A stretch of DNA of 64,000 nucleotides from Pantoea sp. (lineage in GTDB: Bacteria > Pseudomonadota > Gammaproteobacteria > Enterobacterales > Enterobacteriaceae), in the NCBI RefSeq assembly GCF_028283705.1, contig NZ_JAPWKD010000021.1, positions 31,369 through 95,368 of the forward strand, written 5' to 3'. Within the stretch, counting starts at the first letter, position 1. Each line of letters starts with the position of its first letter. The notes under the pieces are model-generated. The model had not been told where the DNA came from and ran no database searches. It saw nothing but the letters and a program-made list of their open reading frames with translations. Positions 30,862-40,232 of this stretch are shown in pieces. The position numbers were made by a program, and so were the translations under genes.

Positions 30862-31949
30862 CAGGCGCTCCTTTTTTCTTTGCTATCGAGGGCAGCCACT
30901 TTTTCCCGCGTCAGCGGCAGCAGCTCGCGGCCATATTCCACTACGTCATTGAGCGGATCGAAGCCGCGAATCAACACGCTGTGAATGCCGAGGCGATAGT
31001 AATCGAGTAGCGCATCCGACACCTGTTCTGGCGTTCCCACCAACGCTGTCGAGTTGTAGCCCCCCTTCACCAGTTTGGCGACGCCAGTCCACAGCACTTT
31101 ATCCAGCCGATCGCCTTCGTTAGCGGCAGCCAGCAGGCGTTGCGCACCGACACTCTGAGGTTTAGGCAGACCGAAGGTATAACCGGTTTCTGCCAGCTGT
31201 TTTTCGGCGGTGGCGCGGATATATTCGGCACGTTCCCAGGCTTCCTTTTCGGTTTTGCCGAGAATCGGACGGAAGGAAATATTGAAATCGATGTTCCTTC
31301 CCTGTTGCGCCGCAGCGGCACTCACGTTGCGTACCGTTTCTTCCGCGCCTTTAAGCGGCTCGCCCCACAACGCAAACACATCGGCATGACGCGCGGCGAC
31401 GTCAATGGCTTCCGCTGAAGAACCGCCGAAATAAATCGGCAGCTTTTTCTGCAGGGGTTTGATGGCGGAAAAGGCCTGTTCGGCCTGATAGTACGTCCCC
31501 TGGTGGTCGTAGGGCTGCGTCGATTCCAGACTCTGCTTCAGCACCGTGAGAAACTCATTGGTTCGTGCATAGCGTTCGGTTTTATTGCGGAAATCGCCGT
31601 CGCGACGTTGTTCGCTATCGCTGCCGCCACTGATGATATGCACCGCCAGACGGCCATCGGTAAGATGATCGAGCGAAGCCAGTTTACGCGCGGCCAGCGT
31701 GGGGGCGACAAAGCCCGGGCGGTGCGCCAGCAGAAATTTCAGTTTGCTGGTATGGGCCGCCGCGTGGGCGGTCACCAGGAACCCATCGGGTTGATCGGAC
31801 CAGTAACCGACCAGAATACGGTCAAAGCCAGCGTCTTCATGGGCGCGGGCAAAGCGGGCAATATAATCTTTATCAAATAACGGGCCGCTGGCCGGGATGA
31901 TCTCGGAGGCGAGGCGGTGGCCAATCATGCCAAGAAATTGAATGCTCAT
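30861..31949 (-). CDS. SsuD-like FMNH2-dependent alkanesulfonate monooxygenase
   Basis: 362 residues of the bacterial luciferase-like superfamily, SsuD group (E. coli SsuD is 381). Such enzymes cleave C-S bonds to release sulfite using reduced flavin from a partner reductase. Seen: FARAHEDAGFDRILVGYWSD, LLAHRPGFVAPTLAARKLAS, HIISGGSDSEQRRDGD and YFGGSSAEAIDVAARHADVF. First gene of the four-gene operon. No ssuE-type flavin reductase is nearby. Sulfur-limitation control (Cbl/CysB) is expected from the family but no site was located. Confidence 0.88.
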   Translation of the reverse strand: MSIQFLGMIGHRLASEIIPASGPLFDKDYIARFARAHEDAGFDRILVGYWSDQPDGFLVTAHAAAHTSKLKFLLAHRPGFVAPTLAARKLASLDHLTDGRLAVHIISGGSDSEQRRDGDFRNKTERYARTNEFLTVLKQSLESTQPYDHQGTYYQAEQAFSAIKPLQKKLPIYFGGSSAEAIDVAARHADVFALWGEPLKGAEETVRNVSAAAAQQGRNIDFNISFRPILGKTEKEAWERAEYIRATAEKQLAETGYTFGLPKPQSVGAQRLLAAANEGDRLDKVLWTGVAKLVKGGYNSTALVGTPEQVSDALLDYYRLGIHSVLIRGFDPLNDVVEYGRELLPLTREKVAALDSKEKRSA

Positions 31950-32106
31950 GCTGTTCTCCTGATGTGACGTCAGTGAGAAAAGCTACGGGCGCAGGCGGTG
32001 GCAACGGAAATTCAATATTGTGCAAAGGTTTTGCGTGGAATGATGAAGCAGGAGCGGGCGCGGCGAGAGGCGTGAAAAAATGAGATATAACGGATAGGAA
32101 TAATTA

Positions 32107-32135
32107 AGAAGAGAAGGGCGAGCCGCAGCTCGCCC
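32107..32135 (-). terminator. nupC terminator
   Basis: Reading leftwards: GGGCGAGC-TGCG-GCTCGCCC then TTCTCTTCTT, seven bases after the nupC stop. Confidence 0.75.
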
Positions 32136-32141
32136 CGTGCA

Positions 32142-33332
32142 TCAGAATGCCAGCACCAGACCGGCAATCGCGGCAGAAAGCACGCTCACCAGGGTAGAGC
32201 CGTACAGCAGCTTCAGACCAAAGCGGGAAACCACATTGCCTTGTTCTTCGTTCAGGCCTTTAATCGCACCAGCAACAATGCCGATAGAAGAGAAGTTGGC
32301 GAAAGAAACGAGGAACACCGACAGAATACCTTCCGCATGCGGAGAGAGCTGGCCGGCAATTTTTTGCAGATCCATCATCGCCACGAATTCGTTAGAAACC
32401 AGTTTGGTCGCCATGATGCTGCCAACCTGCAACGCTTCGTTAGACGGCACACCCATCACCCAGGCAAACGGGTAGAATACATAACCCAGCACGCCCTGGA
32501 AGCTGATGCCGAAAATCACATCAAACAACGCATTCAGGCCGGAAATCAGGGCGATAAAGCCGATCAGCATAGCGGCAACGATAATCGCCACGCGGAAACC
32601 GGCCAGGATGTATTCGCCCAGCATTTCGAAGAAGCTCTGACCTTTGTGCAGATCCTGCAATTGCAGATCTTCTTCACTATCAACGCGGTACGGGTTGATC
32701 AGCGACAGCACGATAAAGGTACTGAACATGTTCAGCACCAGCGCGGCAACGACATATTTCGGTTGCAGCATGGTCATATAAGCGCCCACGATCGACATAG
32801 ACACCGTCGACATCGCGGTGGCCGCCATGGTGTACATGCGGCGCTGTGACATTTTGCCGAGGATATCCTTATAGGCGATAAAGTTTTCTGATTGTCCCAG
32901 AATCAGAGAGCTGACGGCGTTAAAGGATTCCAGTTTGCCCATGCCATTGATTTTTGACAGCACAGTCCCGATGCCACGAATCACCCATGGCAGGATGCGG
33001 AAATGTTGCAAAATACCGATCAGGGCAGAGATAAAGACGATCGGACACAGAACATTAAGGAAGAAGAAGGCGAGGCCTTTTTCATTCATGTTGCCGAACA
33101 CGAAGTTGGTGCCTTCTGCTGCGTACTTCAGCAGATGGTCAAACAGGCCAGCAAACCCTTTTACGAACCCGAGGCCGGCTTCAGAGTTCAGGAAGAACCA
33201 GGCAAGCAGAACTTCAATTACCAGAAGCTGAACGATATAGCGAATACGGATGCTTTTACGATCGTGACTGACCAGCAAGGCCAGCACGGCTACCACCACC
33301 AATGCTAAAAGAAAGTGCAAAATATGGGACAT
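32142..33332 (-). CDS. nupC: Concentrative nucleoside transporter NupC
   Basis: Proton-nucleoside symporter of the inner membrane, 396 residues (400 in E. coli). Family motifs seen: [57 protein letters not shown] and [12 protein letters not shown], which contribute to nucleoside and ion binding. Divergent from mntH, as in E. coli. A LacI-family-type palindrome lies 46 bp upstream. Confidence 0.95.
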   Translation of the reverse strand: MSHILHFLLALVVVAVLALLVSHDRKSIRIRYIVQLLVIEVLLAWFFLNSEAGLGFVKGFAGLFDHLLKYAAEGTNFVFGNMNEKGLAFFFLNVLCPIVFISALIGILQHFRILPWVIRGIGTVLSKINGMGKLESFNAVSSLILGQSENFIAYKDILGKMSQRRMYTMAATAMSTVSMSIVGAYMTMLQPKYVVAALVLNMFSTFIVLSLINPYRVDSEEDLQLQDLHKGQSFFEMLGEYILAGFRVAIIVAAMLIGFIALISGLNALFDVIFGISFQGVLGYVFYPFAWVMGVPSNEALQVGSIMATKLVSNEFVAMMDLQKIAGQLSPHAEGILSVFLVSFANFSSIGIVAGAIKGLNEEQGNVVSRFGLKLLYGSTLVSVLSAAIAGLVLAF

Positions 33333-33378
33333 GTCGGCTCCAAATTTGAGGAGGGTTGTATTTTGCTGCGTATTCTAT

Positions 33379-33390
33379 GTAACGCGTTAC
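33379..33390. promoter_or_regulatory. LacI-family-type palindrome upstream of nupC
   Basis: GTAACGCGTTAC, a perfect 12-bp palindrome with a central CG, 46 bp upstream of the nupC start. CytR, a LacI-family member, represses nupC in E. coli, but CytR sites are loose, so the regulator is only suggested. Apart from this and the MntR-type box, the 372-bp nupC-mntH gap holds AT-rich promoter-like sequence and no gene. Confidence 0.4.
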
Positions 33391-33580
33391 TTAAAAACGA
33401 GATCTAAACCACATTATAAGTATTCGGTATCGACATATTTCTCGGATAAGTCTCAGCCATCACAAGTTCTTCACACCTCCTTTACAAGAAAAATAACCAC
33501 AAAGGGATTGTCTATAAAATAAGCCGAGGGTAGATTGAATCCTGTTGTGTAAATTTTGGCAAAACCTGACTTTACCGCAA

Positions 33581-33600
33581 GGTATAGCAAAGGCTATACT
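33581..33600 (+). promoter_or_regulatory. MntR-type operator upstream of mntH
   Basis: GGTATAGCAAAGGCTATACT: inverted repeat TATAGC-AAAG-GCTATA, closely resembling the E. coli MntR box before mntH (TAGCAAAGGCTA core). Located 105 bp upstream of the mntH start. Predicts manganese-dependent repression. Confidence 0.8.
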
Positions 33601-33704
33601 TTATAGCACTATCTATTAAAGCGATAACTATAACCATATTTCACTTGCCTTGAATGCCCCGTAACCTGTGCGGGTAAACAAGCGTTAAGACAGGGTCAAA
33701 AACT

Positions 33705-34946
33705 ATGTCAGAAAGCCGCACCGCAGAGCGCGCCGCTCGCGGAGCCAGAAAGGTTAAACTTGCGTTGCTGGGACCGGCCTTCATCGCGGCCATCGGTTAT
33801 ATCGATCCTGGTAACTTTGCCACCAATATCCAGGCGGGGGCTGCCTACGGCTACAAATTGCTGTGGGTGGTGGTCTGGGCAAACATTATGGCTGCGCTGA
33901 TCCAACTCATGTCGGCCAAGCTGGGTATCGCCACCGGCAAAAATCTCGCGGAACACATCCGTGACCGCTTTCCGCGTCCAGCAGTGTGGTTCTACTGGGT
34001 TCAGGCCGAAATCATCGCCATGGCCACCGATTTAGCGGAATTTATTGGGGCTGCACTCGGCTTTAAGTTGTTACTGGGTATCTCACTATTGCAGGGGGCG
34101 GTGCTGACAGGCATTGCCACTTACCTGATTCTGATGCTGCAAAATCGCGGGCAAAAGCCACTGGAACTGGTGATTGGCGGCCTGCTGATGTTTGTCGCGG
34201 CGGCTTATATTGTTGAGTTATTCTTCTCACAGCCGAAGGTCAGTGAACTTATCACCGGCATGGCGCTGCCATCGTTGCCGACTTCTGATGCAGTGTTCCT
34301 CGCGGCCGGTGTGCTGGGGGCGACCATCATGCCGCATGTGATTTATCTGCATTCGGCGTTGACGCAATATGGTAATCAGGGCACCAAAGGACAGCGTTAC
34401 TCCTCCACCAAACTGGATGTGGCTATCGCTATGACCATTGCCGGATTTGTTAACCTGGCGATGATGGCAACCGCCGCGGCAGCCTTTCACTTTAGTGGCC
34501 ATAGCGGGATTGCCGATCTTGATCAGGCCTACCTGACGTTGCAACCGTTGTTAAGCCACGCGGCGGCGACGGTATTTGGTTTGAGTCTGGTGGCAGCCGG
34601 TCTTTCTTCCACCGTGGTCGGCACGCTGGCCGGACAGGTGGTGATGCAGGGGTTTATCCGTTTTCATATCCCGCTGTGGCTGCGTCGCACCATTACTATG
34701 CTGCCTTCCTTTATTGTTATCTGGGCTGGCTGGGATCCGACACGGATTCTGATACTCAGCCAGGTGTTGCTGAGTTTTGGTATCGCACTGGCGCTGGTGC
34801 CGCTGCTGTTTTTCACCGGCAATCGTGAGCTGATGGGTGAGGAGATGGTCAACTCACGGCTGATGCAAACCATTGGCTGGGTGATTGTGGTGCTGGTGGT
34901 GACGCTGAATATCTATCTGCTGGTCGGGCAGGCGCTGGGGTTATAA
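33705..34946 (+). CDS. mntH: Nramp-family manganese transporter MntH
   Basis: Proton-coupled Mn(II) importer of the inner membrane, 413 residues, 11 membrane segments. The metal-binding DPGN is in [16 protein letters not shown], the second site MPH is in [14 protein letters not shown], and the Nramp transport signature region is present between them. Divergent from nupC and followed by a bidirectional terminator shared with ypeC. The MntR-type box upstream supports repression by Mn. Confidence 0.97.
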   Translation: MSESRTAERAARGARKVKLALLGPAFIAAIGYIDPGNFATNIQAGAAYGYKLLWVVVWANIMAALIQLMSAKLGIATGKNLAEHIRDRFPRPAVWFYWVQAEIIAMATDLAEFIGAALGFKLLLGISLLQGAVLTGIATYLILMLQNRGQKPLELVIGGLLMFVAAAYIVELFFSQPKVSELITGMALPSLPTSDAVFLAAGVLGATIMPHVIYLHSALTQYGNQGTKGQRYSSTKLDVAIAMTIAGFVNLAMMATAAAAFHFSGHSGIADLDQAYLTLQPLLSHAAATVFGLSLVAAGLSSTVVGTLAGQVVMQGFIRFHIPLWLRRTITMLPSFIVIWAGWDPTRILILSQVLLSFGIALALVPLLFFTGNRELMGEEMVNSRLMQTIGWVIVVLVVTLNIYLLVGQALGL

Positions 34947-34973
34947 AAAAGGTGCGCGTCAAGCGCACCTTTT
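34945..34973. terminator. Bidirectional terminator mntH / ypeC
   Basis: AAAAAAGGTGCGC-GTCA-AGCGCACCTTTT, between convergent genes. Confidence 0.9.
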
Positions 34974-34978
34974 ATGAA

Positions 34979-35326
34979 TCACCAACGGTCATGATCATGG
35001 CCACGACCGCGATCATGGTGGTCATGACGATGTTCATAACGCCAGCGTTCATGGCGACGACGTTCACGCTCACGCTCCCACGCCTGATGACGACGCCACT
35101 CTTCATGACGCCACCAGCGATGGTCCTGGTAGCGATAACGATCGTTCCACCAGCGCGGTTCGCGCCAGCGACCACCGTCCCAGTAATAACCACGATTATC
35201 GCGATCGCCTAATTGCAGGGTGATGCCGGGTGCCAGGTTAATGGTGGCGCCACTGGCATGGGCTGAGTGTAGGGCCAGGGGGGACAGCGTTGCCAGCAAA
35301 GCGGCAAACAAAATTCCACGTTTCAT
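34979..35326 (-). CDS. ypeC: DUF2502 periplasmic protein YpeC
   Basis: 115 residues from the ATG at 35326 (MKRGILFAALLATLSPLALH), preceded by AAGGAG. A Sec signal peptide is followed by the family core LAPGITLQLGDRDNRGYYWD and GGRWREPRWW, then a very basic, aromatic, His/Arg-rich tail (RRRHERWRYEHRHDHHDRGR). Function unknown. Gene order mntH-ypeC is as in E. coli. The arginine/histidine-rich tail suggests binding to metal or polyanions, which is inference. Confidence 0.88.
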   Translation of the reverse strand: MKRGILFAALLATLSPLALHSAHASGATINLAPGITLQLGDRDNRGYYWDGGRWREPRWWNDRYRYQDHRWWRHEEWRRHQAWERERERRRHERWRYEHRHDHHDRGRGHDHDRW

Positions 35327-35485
35327 AATTCTCCTTTCCGGCAACTTATCGGTTGCTGCCGTTGCGCTAGTTTGCCATATCGAACCAGTAAAGCTTTAAG
35401 AACCGGTCTGAAAGCGCTGAGGAATTTCTGAAATAAGAGTTTTCTGCTGAGGACGTCGCCCGGCGCTGGCCGGGCGGGAAAGCGG

Positions 35486-36475
35486 TTACATCAAAATTGC
35501 GGCGATAGCCTGAAGTTCTTCCTGGCTCAGCTCCGGCTGGCTCAGCATGTCAACAGCGTCATCAATTTGCGCAGTTTTGCTGGCACCAATTAATACCGAA
35601 GTGACACGCGCATCGCGCAGCACCCAACTCAATGCCATCTGCGCCAGCTTCTGCCCACGTTGCAGGGCGATGGCGTGCAAGGCGCGAACTTTCACCATTT
35701 TTTCCTGCGTCAGCTGATCTTCACGCAGGAACTTGCTGCCGCTGGCAACACGCGAATCTTCGGGAATGCCCTGCAAATAACGGTCAGTCAGCACGCCACC
35801 AGCCAGCGGCGAGAACGCGATACAACCCACACCATTCTCACCCAGCACATCCAGCAAGCCCTGTTCCGGCGCGCGTTCAAACATCGAATAACGTGGCTGA
35901 TGAATCAGGCAGGGAGTGCCCAGGTCACGCAGGATGGCAATCGCTTCGGCGGCTTTCTCTGCCGGATAGTTTGAGATCGCGGCATACAGCGCTTTGCCCT
36001 GACGAACCACTTGATCCAGCGCGCGCATGGTTTCTTCCAGCGGCGTTTCGGGATCCGGGCGGTGATGATAAAAGATATCGACGTACTCCAGCCCCATTCG
36101 TTTCAGGCTTTGATCGAGACTGGAAATCAGATATTTGCGTGACCCCCAGTCACCGTAAGGGCCGTCCCACATGGTGTAACCGGCTTTGGTGGAGATCACC
36201 AGTTCATCGCGGTAGCCACGAAAATCTTCCCGCAGAATGCGGCCAAAATTCTCTTCCGCTGAACCCGGCGGTGGCCCGTAGTTATTCGCAAGGTCGAAAT
36301 GCGTGATGCCACGGTCGAAGGCATGACGCAGCAGCGTGCGGCTGTTATCAACCCGGGTGCTATCACCAAAGTTGTGCCACAGGCCGAGAGAAATTGCGGG
36401 CAATTTCAGGCCACTACGTCCACTGCGTCGATATTGCATCTGTTGATAGCGTTCGGGATGGGGAAAAGCACTCAT
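35486..36475 (-). CDS. Aldo/keto reductase, YghZ/Gpr-like
   Basis: 329 residues, TIM-barrel NADPH-dependent reductase; closest by eye to E. coli YghZ (L-glyceraldehyde 3-phosphate reductase), which detoxifies aldehydes including methylglyoxal. Catalytic tetrad positions are recognisable: FDLANNYGPPPGSAEENFG (Asp, Tyr), STKAGY (Lys) and DIFYHHRPDP (His). The cofactor loop is SVLIGASKTAQIDDAV. Start at 36475 (MSAFPHPERYQQ), after AGGAACG; a longer frame to 36535 is unsupported. Divergent from ipdC. Confidence 0.88.
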   Translation of the reverse strand: MSAFPHPERYQQMQYRRSGRSGLKLPAISLGLWHNFGDSTRVDNSRTLLRHAFDRGITHFDLANNYGPPPGSAEENFGRILREDFRGYRDELVISTKAGYTMWDGPYGDWGSRKYLISSLDQSLKRMGLEYVDIFYHHRPDPETPLEETMRALDQVVRQGKALYAAISNYPAEKAAEAIAILRDLGTPCLIHQPRYSMFERAPEQGLLDVLGENGVGCIAFSPLAGGVLTDRYLQGIPEDSRVASGSKFLREDQLTQEKMVKVRALHAIALQRGQKLAQMALSWVLRDARVTSVLIGASKTAQIDDAVDMLSQPELSQEELQAIAAILM

Positions 36476-36581
36476 GCAGCGTTCCTGTCGCAAAGGGAAA
36501 GTGTCATTAGCATAGCAGTGTATACGTTTACACAAATGGCGAACGCGCGGGGGATCGCAACTTACGGATTTTTCCCTTTAG

Positions 36582-36620
36582 TAACGTTACCTTGACAGAT
36601 CATTCTGAGTAATTATGGTT
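36582..36620 (+). promoter_or_regulatory. Candidate ipdC promoter with adjacent palindrome
   Basis: A GTAACGTTAC palindrome abuts TTGACA, followed 16 bases later by TATGGT. A reasonable sigma-70 promoter about 70 bp upstream of ipdC with an operator-like palindrome on top of it. The regulator is not known; TyrR controls ipdC in Enterobacter, but no TyrR box was recognised. Confidence 0.4.
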
Positions 36621-36685
36621 AAAATCCAACCAATTCAGTCTAATCAGTAATACTCCTTATATAACCCACAAAGGAGTGGCTGCGC

Positions 36686-38338
36686 ATGAAAACGTTTAAA
36701 GTTGGCGAATACTTGTTGTTGCGTTTACAGCAGGCGGGCATCCGGCATCTGTTTGGGGTACCGGGCGATTACAATTTACAGTTCCTGGATAGCGTGATTG
36801 ATCATCCGGAGATGATCTGGGTGGGCTGTGCTAATGAGCTGAATGCGTCTTATGCTGCGGATGGCTATGGCCGCTGCAACGGTGCGGCCGCACTGCTCAC
36901 CACTTTTGGCGTTGGCGAGTTGAGCGCGATTAACGGGATTGCCGGAAGTTACGCGGAATATGTCCCGGTGATCCATATCGTTGGCGCGCCAGCCAGCGAA
37001 GCACAACGACAGGGTGATTGCGTCCATCATTCGCTAGGTGATGGCGATTTTCGCCATTTCAGCCGTATGGCGGAAGAAGTCAGCGCCGCGACTGCGGTGC
37101 TGACGGCGGAAAATGCGGTTCAGGAAATTGATCGTGTGATCAGCGAGGCACTTCATCAGCACCGGCCCGGTTATTTATTGATGGCGGTGGATGTGGAGCA
37201 GGCGGAGGTGGAGGTGGAACTGCCGCAGCTGCCATCCTCTGTTAGCACCCCTGCTTCGGCGGCAGAGGCGTTTGCTCAGGCTGCGGAACGATTACTGGCT
37301 CCAGCACAGCGCGTGGCGCTGCTGGCCGATTTCCTTGCATCACGCTGGCAATTGCAGGCACAGCTGGCAGCATTGCGCCAGATACGTGCTATTCCAGCTG
37401 CCACCTTATTAATGGGCAAAGGGGTGCTGGATGAACAGCAGCCCGGTTTTGTTGGCACCTATGCCGCTGAAGGCAGTACGCCGCAGGTGCAATCGGCGAT
37501 TGAGGAGACGGATGTCACGATCTGTGTCGGGGTGCGCTTCACCGATACCTTGACCGCCGGTTTTACTCAGCATCTGCCAGCCGCCAGACTTATCGATCTG
37601 CAACCTTTCCATGCAGTGGTGGCGGGGGAAACTTTTGCCCCGCTGACCATGGCACAGGCGCTCAGTACACTGGAGCCACTGTTCCGTCAGTACGGGGCGC
37701 AATGGGCACTGGGGCAGACCTCGATCAGTACCTGCGAGCCGGTTGAGGACGCGCTAATCACGCAAAATGCTTTCTGGCAGACGATGCAGCAGTTTCTGCA
37801 ACCTGGTGATATTATCCTGGCCGATCAAGGCACTGCCGCCTTTGGTGCTGCGGCGCTGCGGTTACCACAGGATGCGCAGTTGCTGGTACAGCCACTGTGG
37901 GGATCGATTGGCTATACTTTACCGGCAGCCTTTGGTGCGCAAACCGCACAACCGGATCGCCGCGTGATTTTGATTATCGGCGATGGCTCGGCGCAGTTAA
38001 CCATTCAGGAACTGGGTTCGATGCAGCGCGATGGTCAGCAACCGATTATTTTTCTTCTGAATAATGAGGGCTATACCGTCGAACGGGCGATACACGGCGC
38101 GCATCAGCGTTACAACGATATCGCCCAGTGGAACTGGACCGCGCTGCCGCAGGCACTCAGTCTGGAGGGTGCCGCGCAGAGCTGGCGCGTGAGCGAAACG
38201 GTGCAGCTGGAAGGCGTGATGGCGTTACTGGCGCGTAACGCGCATTTGTCGCTGGTGGAAGTGGTGCTGGATAAAGACGACCTCCCGCCGTTGCTACGTA
38301 AGGTGACAGCCTCGCTCCATCAGCGCAACGGTGGCTGA
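36686..38338 (+). CDS. ipdC: Indole-3-pyruvate decarboxylase
   Basis: ThDP enzyme that converts indolepyruvate to indole-3-acetaldehyde, the key step of the indolepyruvate route to the plant hormone auxin. 550 residues. Glu51 (GCANELNASYAADGYGR) is the ThDP-activating glutamate; the HH pair is in GDCVHHSLGD; the ThDP motif starts IGDGSAQLTIQELGS and ends FLLNNEGYTVE. These fit IpdC/pyruvate decarboxylase rather than acetolactate synthase. Lies upstream of glk on the same strand, with a terminator between. The aminotransferase step would come from elsewhere. Confidence 0.94.
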   Translation: MKTFKVGEYLLLRLQQAGIRHLFGVPGDYNLQFLDSVIDHPEMIWVGCANELNASYAADGYGRCNGAAALLTTFGVGELSAINGIAGSYAEYVPVIHIVGAPASEAQRQGDCVHHSLGDGDFRHFSRMAEEVSAATAVLTAENAVQEIDRVISEALHQHRPGYLLMAVDVEQAEVEVELPQLPSSVSTPASAAEAFAQAAERLLAPAQRVALLADFLASRWQLQAQLAALRQIRAIPAATLLMGKGVLDEQQPGFVGTYAAEGSTPQVQSAIEETDVTICVGVRFTDTLTAGFTQHLPAARLIDLQPFHAVVAGETFAPLTMAQALSTLEPLFRQYGAQWALGQTSISTCEPVEDALITQNAFWQTMQQFLQPGDIILADQGTAAFGAAALRLPQDAQLLVQPLWGSIGYTLPAAFGAQTAQPDRRVILIIGDGSAQLTIQELGSMQRDGQQPIIFLLNNEGYTVERAIHGAHQRYNDIAQWNWTALPQALSLEGAAQSWRVSETVQLEGVMALLARNAHLSLVEVVLDKDDLPPLLRKVTASLHQRNGG

Positions 38339-38406
38339 GTTTCGGACAGTTGCCTCTGTGCAGTTAGCCAGGTGCGTGCCAGTATGTGGCCGCACCTGAG
38401 TGAATA

Positions 38407-38441
38407 CGCCCATCCGACGCACTGATGGGCGTTGTTGTTTT
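38407..38441 (+). terminator. ipdC terminator
   Basis: CGCCCATC-N9-GATGGGCG followed by TTGTTGTTTT. Confidence 0.8.
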
Positions 38442-38500
38442 ATTGGCAGGCTTTTATAGTGTCCTGCAATTATTTATGACCCAAGCGGAGCAGCAGAAGA

Positions 38501-39466
38501 ATGACAAAATACGCCCTGGTCGGCGATGTGGGTGGTACCAATGCCCGTCTCGCCCTGTGTGAGGTGGAGACCGGTGCCATCTCCCAGGCCAAAACATTCT
38601 CAACATCAGACTATGACAACCTTGAAGCGGTCATCCGTCACTATCTGGATGAGCAGAAACAGGATATCAAAGATGGTTGCATCGCCATCGCCTGCCCGAT
38701 TACTGGCGACTGGGTCGAAATGACCAACCATGACTGGGCTTTCTCCACGAAGCAGATGAAAGAGAGCCTCGGTTTTGCCCACCTGGAAATCATCAATGAT
38801 TTCACCGCGATATCGATGGCGGTGCCGATGCTGGCAGAAAACGATGTGATTCAGTTCGGTGGCAAAGCGCCAGTGCAGGACAAACCGATCGCCATCTATG
38901 GTGCAGGCACCGGGCTTGGCGTCAGCCATCTGGTGCACGTAGATAAGCGCTGGGTGAGTCTGCCGGGTGAGGGCGGTCATGTTGATTTCGCGCCTAACAG
39001 CGAAGAAGAAGCCGGGATTCTGGAAGTGTTGCGGGCGGAGCTGGGCCATGTCTCAGCGGAGCGCGTGCTGTCTGGTTCCGGGTTGGTCAACCTGTACCGC
39101 GCCATCGTTAAATCGGATCAGCGTGAACCCGAAAACCTGAAGCCGAAGGATGTTACCGAACGCGCACTGAAAGACAGCTGCATTGATTGCCGCCGCGCCC
39201 TGTCACTGTTCTGCGTTATTATGGGACGTTTCGGCGGCAACCTGGCGCTCAACCTGGGCACTTTTGGCGGTGTTTATATCGCTGGTGGCATTGTGCCGCG
39301 TTTCCTCGACTTCTTTAAAGCCTCGGGTTTCCGTGCGGCGTTTGAAGATAAAGGCCGTTTCCGCGATTACCTGGTGGATATTCCGGTCTATATGATCACC
39401 CACGATCAGCCGGGTCTGCTCGGTGCCGGTGCTCACCTGCGCCAGACATTGGGTCGCGTGCTGTAA
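38501..39466 (+). CDS. glk: Glucokinase
   Basis: Cytoplasmic ATP-dependent phosphorylation of free glucose, 321 residues, the E. coli size. The phosphate-binding motif is [16 protein letters not shown]; the catalytic aspartate lies in [28 protein letters not shown] and the [12 protein letters not shown] zone complete the family set. Ribosome-binding site GCGGAGCAGC just upstream. Convergent with ypdB, sharing a terminator. Confidence 0.96.
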   Translation: MTKYALVGDVGGTNARLALCEVETGAISQAKTFSTSDYDNLEAVIRHYLDEQKQDIKDGCIAIACPITGDWVEMTNHDWAFSTKQMKESLGFAHLEIINDFTAISMAVPMLAENDVIQFGGKAPVQDKPIAIYGAGTGLGVSHLVHVDKRWVSLPGEGGHVDFAPNSEEEAGILEVLRAELGHVSAERVLSGSGLVNLYRAIVKSDQREPENLKPKDVTERALKDSCIDCRRALSLFCVIMGRFGGNLALNLGTFGGVYIAGGIVPRFLDFFKASGFRAAFEDKGRFRDYLVDIPVYMITHDQPGLLGAGAHLRQTLGRVL

Positions 39467-39474
39467 TTCCTCGC

Positions 39475-39506
39475 AGGCGAACGGTGTCAATATGCCGTTC
39501 GCCTTA
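39475..39506. terminator. Bidirectional hairpin glk / ypdB
   Basis: AGGCGAACGG and CCGTTCGCCT arms (10 bp) around a ten-base loop; it overlaps the ypdB stop codon. Confidence 0.8.
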
Positions 39507-40232
39507 CAAACGCATTAATTGCCGGAAGGCCTTCACTTTGCTGCGGCTCACCGGGACCTGCGCGTCCAAATCACGTAATTTCACCAGATAGGTATTGTTG
39601 AACCAGGGTTCAATTTCGCGAATTTTACTCAGGTTGACGCAGTACGAACGGTGGCAACGAAAGAAGGCCGATTCGGGCAGACGGCTGCAAAACTCACTGA
39701 TGGTCATCGACATCACGTAGGCTTCGCGCCGGGTATACACGAACGTCAGCTTCTCGTGCGCTTCGACATAATAAATATCGTTGATGTCGGTCACGATGAT
39801 GCGCTCATCTTTAACCAGATTCACGGTCTGCGGAACCGTGGATTGCGGATTGCTGGCTGGTGATTGCTGCTGTTGCCAGCTGGCTTCCAGTTTGTTGAGC
39901 ATGGTGATAATGCGCGACTCATGATACGGCTTCAGGATGTAGTCAAAGGCTTCCAGCTCAAAGGCTTCCACTGCATGTTCTTTCCACGCGGTGATAAACA
40001 CGATCAACGGCTTGTGCGCGAACTGATTAATATTTTGTGCCAGCAGCATGCCATCCAGGGACGGGATATTAATGTCGAGGAAAATCACATCGACACGGTG
40101 GTTTTGCAGATATTTCAGCACTTCCAGCCCGTCATCAAAACAGGCTTCAATACTGATCTGGCTATGATGCTGAATCATCCAGCTCAGTTCCTGCTGTGCC
40201 AGGAATTCATCTTCGACAATGATGGCTTTCAC
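39504..40232 (-). CDS. ypdB: LytTR-type response regulator YpdB
   Basis: 242 residues. The receiver domain has [10 protein letters not shown] and the phosphoacceptor aspartate in [14 protein letters not shown]; the C-terminal LytTR domain includes [20 protein letters not shown] and [14 protein letters not shown]. In E. coli YpdB, phosphorylated by YpdA, activates yhjX in response to pyruvate. It overlaps ypdA by four bases. A yhjX homologue with a matching site lies at 51179-52503 in this window. Position next to glk supports ypdB rather than btsR. Confidence 0.92.
   Translation of the reverse strand: MKAIIVEDEFLAQQELSWMIQHHSQISIEACFDDGLEVLKYLQNHRVDVIFLDINIPSLDGMLLAQNINQFAHKPLIVFITAWKEHAVEAFELEAFDYILKPYHESRIITMLNKLEASWQQQQSPASNPQSTVPQTVNLVKDERIIVTDINDIYYVEAHEKLTFVYTRREAYVMSMTISEFCSRLPESAFFRCHRSYCVNLSKIREIEPWFNNTYLVKLRDLDAQVPVSRSKVKAFRQLMRL

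Noticed and set aside
36518..36533. GTGTATACGTTTACAC as a TyrR box for ipdC
   Set aside because: The half-sites are too close: a TyrR box needs TGTAAA-N6-TTTACA, 18 bases, and this palindrome is shorter.
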